Shown here: positions 60,884 to 64,000 of the stretch, piece after piece
Layout of the letters: each line of letters starts with the position of its first letter
Numbering within the stretch: position 1 is the stretch's first letter
NCBI RefSeq assembly: GCF_001750725.1
Contig: NZ_CP017279.1
Coordinates: 310,001-374,000 of the forward strand
Direction of reading: 5' to 3'
DNA length: 64,000 bases
Source: Enterobacter ludwigii
GTDB taxonomy: Bacteria; Pseudomonadota; Gammaproteobacteria; Enterobacterales; Enterobacteriaceae
Made by a program: the position numbers and the translations under genes
Notes under the pieces: generated by a model
Database searches by the model: none
What the model was told of the DNA's origin: nothing
The model's input: only the letters and a program-made list of their open reading frames with translations

Positions 60884-63800
60884 TCAGAACGACCAGCGCA
60901 GGTTAGCGTTGACCGAATTGATGCGGGTGTCTTGACCGAGTTGCCCCTGATAACCGACATCCAGCGTCGCAGCGCGCGACAGCTGTACGCTGACGCCGAT
61001 ATCGCCCACCATCACGTCCTCATCAACGGCCTGGCCCTGGGTGATGAACGCGTCACTGCCGGCAAATGCCATCCGCGATGAGGTGTTTTTATCCCCGTAG
61101 GCGTGCTGCCAGCCCAACGAACCATACAGGTTAACGTTTTTCGGCAGTTCGGTGACGCCGCGCATCCCGAGCGTGGAGTAGAAGGTGTTCATCGTTTCAT
61201 TACGCACGCTCAGCGCGGCGGCACCGCCATCTTCCCTGAAACTGTCGGTATGCAGTCGAATCCAGGACAGGTTGATAAACGGTTCAACATTCATCGCCGG
61301 CTGGCCAAAACGGTAGCCCGCCTCGGTAAACGCCAGCAGCGAGTTGGCGTCGTAATCTGACTTCAGGCGGTCCGAGAAACCACTGAAATCAACGTTGCGC
61401 TCGCCTTCAATCTTGTGCCAGGTGTAACCCAGTGCGCCGCGCAATGAGAACGCATTTTGTTGCGCTGCGGCATACAGGCCAAGGTGATAGTTGTCGGTAT
61501 CCGTGGATGAACGACGGCTATCGACGTCGTAATCACCACGGCTATAGCCGAAGTACCCCCCGACACGTACGTTATGGTCAGCCAACGTACGATCCGCGCC
61601 CAGCAGGAAGCCGGTGGTGTTGCCGTCCAGCTTGCCTGCGTTACCGTTGCCGCTCGTTCTGCTCCAGGAACTGAAGGTCTGGCCCCATACGCCGTTATTT
61701 TGTTGCTCCGGCTGTTGTACCAGCGACATCGCTAACGGCGGTATCGGCAGACTGTCATTATCGAACGCGCGCTGCATGCGCTGGTTCAGTACGTTGAACA
61801 GCTGAGTGCTGCCGGCGATCAGGTTAGACTGTACCGACGGGTAAACTTCACCTGACAGCTGGTTGAACGCCTCGCGCGCTTGCGGTGCGCTGAGTACCAG
61901 CAGAGAGTTATACAGCGCCAGGGAAGGGCCGTTTTGTGTCAGCGTGGAAAGCGCGCCGGCGGTATTCCACTGGTTGCTGGTGTTGGCTACCGTCTGGAAA
62001 ATACCCGGTTTACCGCTTCCTGGATTTTCTCCACCTGGATTCTCGCCGCCAGGGTTTTCACCACCCGGATTTTCACCCCCTGGGTTCTCACCGCCCGGAT
62101 TCTCACCACCCGGGTTTTCACCCCCAGGATTCTCTCCGCCGGTCTCTTTCTGCGCGATGGTGAGATCGACAGCGTCGGTGCTCTGTTTCAGTGCCACGTC
62201 CAGGAAGGCGGATTTGGAGATGGCCCCGGCGAACTGGCCGTCAATTCCCCCCTCGGAGGTTAGAATGCGATAGCTTTGGCCCGTTTTGTAGCTGGTCTGC
62301 GGATCCAGCGCGGTAACCTGTACTTTAGCCTGATCGCTGATGGTCGTTTTGCCAGACACCAGTAACTGATCGCTGCGGCCGTCACCGGCGATATCAACGT
62401 CATAGAACGATTCACCCACAAAGTTCAGGTAGCGTTTCAGCGTCAGCGTGCCGATAGTGCCATCACCGGGCGAGATATGGCCGCCGGAGAGGATCTCTGT
62501 CTGGCCCAGCGTGCCGTCACCGCCCAGCGTGCCGCCGGCTTTGATCGACGCGGCGCTGCTGTAACCTTGTCCGTTACTGACCTCCGATCCCGCCGTCGCG
62601 TTGAGGATCAGCGTGCCGCCGTTCTCGGCGCTAAGCGTCTGCACATCAAAAATATCGTCTTCGGGTTGGGTATTGATATTGCTGGCAATAATGACTTTTC
62701 CACCGCGCGCGGTGACGTTCGCCTTGAGCCCTGAAAGATCGCCGTTCAGCGTGGTCTGGCCGGAGGTATTGATCACTTCACCTTCGCCGCTCATCTTGTT
62801 GCTGAAAACGTAATTTCCGTCGGTATGGTTGAAGTAGACATAGCTGCCGAATAACCCACCCCGAAGGCTGATTGCCGTCTTCGCATCAAGAGTGCCCGCG
62901 CCGCCCGCCGCGCCGAGCGTCGGCTCCGTTAAACCGGTGCCGGAGTCCATATTGCCGCGGCTGCCGATTATCAGCGCGCCCCGGTTCGAGCCGGAACCCG
63001 TCATCCCCACTACCAGCTCATTACCGCCTGCGGAAAATGCACCGCCGTCCATGACCGACAGTACGCCATTGCCGTAATCGCCAACGCTAACGCTGCTGGC
63101 ACTGGTAAAACGCGAGCCCTCGCCCGCGATAACCAGCTCGGCGGTTTTACGTGCGCCGGAGACGCCCGCCACCTGAATGTTGCCCACGTTAACCGCTCCG
63201 CCGTTGAGTACGTCCAGATCGCCATAAAGCGTGAGCGTACGGCCAACATTCCATTGCGAACCGGATCCCGTGACGGTGGCTTTCGGGCTCAGCTTGTCGG
63301 TTTCATCTGGGCCGGAACCATTGCCGATACGGGCATCGTAGGTGGTGTTGAGCGACGCACCGTTTTCAATCGCCAGCGTGGAGCGGGCTCCCAGGTCAGT
63401 GCCAACGCTGAGAAAATTACTCACTACGCGTGAACCGGCGCCCGTAGCGATTAGGTGGCTGTCGTAGCCACGGGTGGTACCGACCACGATCTCCTTCGCG
63501 CTGGCCAGCGCACCGTCTTCGACTCGCAGGGTGCCCAGGCCAAGATTCAGGCCACCACGCAGAATGTACTGATCGTTAACCGCGTTCAGCTCAGCGTTTG
63601 GTCCGCGGACCGTGACCACGCTTTCATAAATTTGGCCGTTGAACAGTCGACCGATATTGATGTTATAGGCAGTGATTTTGCCATTATCGATCAGCAGGTT
63701 CCCGCGTTGGTTACGGCCGACGTAAACATCGCCGGTGTAACCTAAAGATTCGGTAACGCGCGCGTCGCCGTCAAAAATGGCATCCGCTGCGCGAGCGAAA

Positions 63801-63901
63801 TCGGCAGGGGAGAGCATCAACAGCGGTGCGGAAAATAGAGCGAGGTAAAGTCTGGAAAGCGGTGTCTTGACCGCTAAAGAATGCGATGTAGAGTTATTCA
63901 C
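60884..63901 (-). CDS. Autotransporter (type Va) with GGENP-repeat linker
   Basis: The 1005-aa protein has a signal peptide (about 1-40, 'LYLALFSAPLLMLSPADFA'). A passenger of Gly/Ser-rich beta-helix repeats follows (about 40-590, for example 'VEDGALASAKEIVVGTTRG'), then an eight-unit GGENP linker. A conserved helix region comes before the C-terminal 12-strand barrel (about 740-1005, 'GVWGQTFSSWSRTSGNG', ending 'VNANLRWSF' with a terminal Phe). The barrel exposes the passenger on the cell surface. The start is GTG 63901 with GGAG 7 nt upstream. No protease triad or RGD is seen, so an adhesin-type role is more likely. Confidence 0.92.
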   Translation of the reverse strand: MNNSTSHSLAVKTPLSRLYLALFSAPLLMLSPADFARAADAIFDGDARVTESLGYTGDVYVGRNQRGNLLIDNGKITAYNINIGRLFNGQIYESVVTVRGPNAELNAVNDQYILRGGLNLGLGTLRVEDGALASAKEIVVGTTRGYDSHLIATGAGSRVVSNFLSVGTDLGARSTLAIENGASLNTTYDARIGNGSGPDETDKLSPKATVTGSGSQWNVGRTLTLYGDLDVLNGGAVNVGNIQVAGVSGARKTAELVIAGEGSRFTSASSVSVGDYGNGVLSVMDGGAFSAGGNELVVGMTGSGSNRGALIIGSRGNMDSGTGLTEPTLGAAGGAGTLDAKTAISLRGGLFGSYVYFNHTDGNYVFSNKMSGEGEVINTSGQTTLNGDLSGLKANVTARGGKVIIASNINTQPEDDIFDVQTLSAENGGTLILNATAGSEVSNGQGYSSAASIKAGGTLGGDGTLGQTEILSGGHISPGDGTIGTLTLKRYLNFVGESFYDVDIAGDGRSDQLLVSGKTTISDQAKVQVTALDPQTSYKTGQSYRILTSEGGIDGQFAGAISKSAFLDVALKQSTDAVDLTIAQKETGGENPGGENPGGENPGGENPGGENPGGENPGGENPGGENPGSGKPGIFQTVANTSNQWNTAGALSTLTQNGPSLALYNSLLVLSAPQAREAFNQLSGEVYPSVQSNLIAGSTQLFNVLNQRMQRAFDNDSLPIPPLAMSLVQQPEQQNNGVWGQTFSSWSRTSGNGNAGKLDGNTTGFLLGADRTLADHNVRVGGYFGYSRGDYDVDSRRSSTDTDNYHLGLYAAAQQNAFSLRGALGYTWHKIEGERNVDFSGFSDRLKSDYDANSLLAFTEAGYRFGQPAMNVEPFINLSWIRLHTDSFREDGGAAALSVRNETMNTFYSTLGMRGVTELPKNVNLYGSLGWQHAYGDKNTSSRMAFAGSDAFITQGQAVDEDVMVGDIGVSVQLSRAATLDVGYQGQLGQDTRINSVNANLRWSF
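62019..62138 (-). repeat. 15-bp tandem repeat, eight units, encoding GGENP
   Basis: Eight successive 15-bp units encode eight Gly-Gly-Glu-Asn-Pro repeats. Units differ at third positions (for example GGG/GGT Gly, GAA/GAG Glu). Because 15 is a multiple of 3, gain or loss of units keeps the frame and changes only the linker length. Confidence 0.93.
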
Positions 63902-64000
63902 GGGCTATCTCCGTACTCATTAGCATGATGTCTGGAAAATCGTTTTTATATGAAACTCAAATGTGTCGGGAAATTTAAAAGGCGTTATTATTTGTACGCC

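Noticed and set aside
62019..62138. CRISPR array
   Set aside because: The 15-bp units are contiguous with no spacers and encode GGENP in the frame of the autotransporter.

Overview
The window looks like chromosome of an enteric gamma-proteobacterium of the Enterobacter/Klebsiella/Lelliottia group. The reasons are a complete rarA-oqxAB-oqxR efflux locus, a locus with the layout of the Klebsiella crrAB-crrC-kexD region, enterobacterial kbp (lysM) and yidB genes, and a uniform coding style of moderately high GC. I see no rRNA, tRNA, CRISPR array, insertion sequence or prophage. The genus call is inference.

Region 1 (1-31,653) is one large system for making and controlling giant surface adhesins. 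It holds two very large Ig-like-repeat proteins (1855 and 1884 aa), an OmpA-type lipid-free envelope protein, and a full type I secretion apparatus (ABC transporter, HlyD-type adaptor, TolC-type outer-membrane protein). It also holds an unusually rich set of signalling genes: a BvgA/EvgA-like response regulator, a receiver-Hpt protein without a kinase, a LuxR-type pseudo-response regulator whose phosphorylated Asp is replaced by Glu, a second LuxR-type response regulator, and two hybrid sensor kinases with paired periplasmic solute-binding domains. A TPR protein with a glycosyltransferase-like half and a 116-aa protein that consists only of the adhesins' C-terminal secretion module complete the set. 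Six copies of a 5-2-5 inverted repeat (consensus AAGwCnnGTCTT) lie before the pseudo-regulator/adhesin pair, the ABC transporter, both kinases, the TPR gene and the mini-protein. This suggests one regulon.

Region 2 (31,855-34,672) has kbp, yidB, an AraC regulator and a short-chain dehydrogenase. Region 3 (34,746-40,326) is rarA-oqxA-oqxB-oqxR, with a clear sigma70 promoter for oqxAB and a palindrome cluster before rarA. Region 4 (40,656-51,000) is a mosaic of small metabolic and regulatory genes: MocR regulator with azlCD, glutathione peroxidase, three short-chain dehydrogenases in all counting Region 2, a monooxygenase-like protein, DUF1963, a P-loop ATPase, LysR with a glutathione transferase, HxlR with a divergent SDR/SnoaL pair, and a chorismate mutase. 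A roughly 50-bp repeat is scattered six times between these genes.

Region 5 (51,198-58,886) is AT-richer and resembles the crr locus: a TupA-like ATP-grasp gene, crrB and crrA, crrC, a six-helix ABC-exporter membrane domain with no ATPase, and a KexD-like RND pump with no adaptor gene of its own. The window ends with PhzF and GNAT enzymes and a 1005-aa autotransporter that has an eight-unit GGENP linker encoded by a 15-bp tandem repeat.
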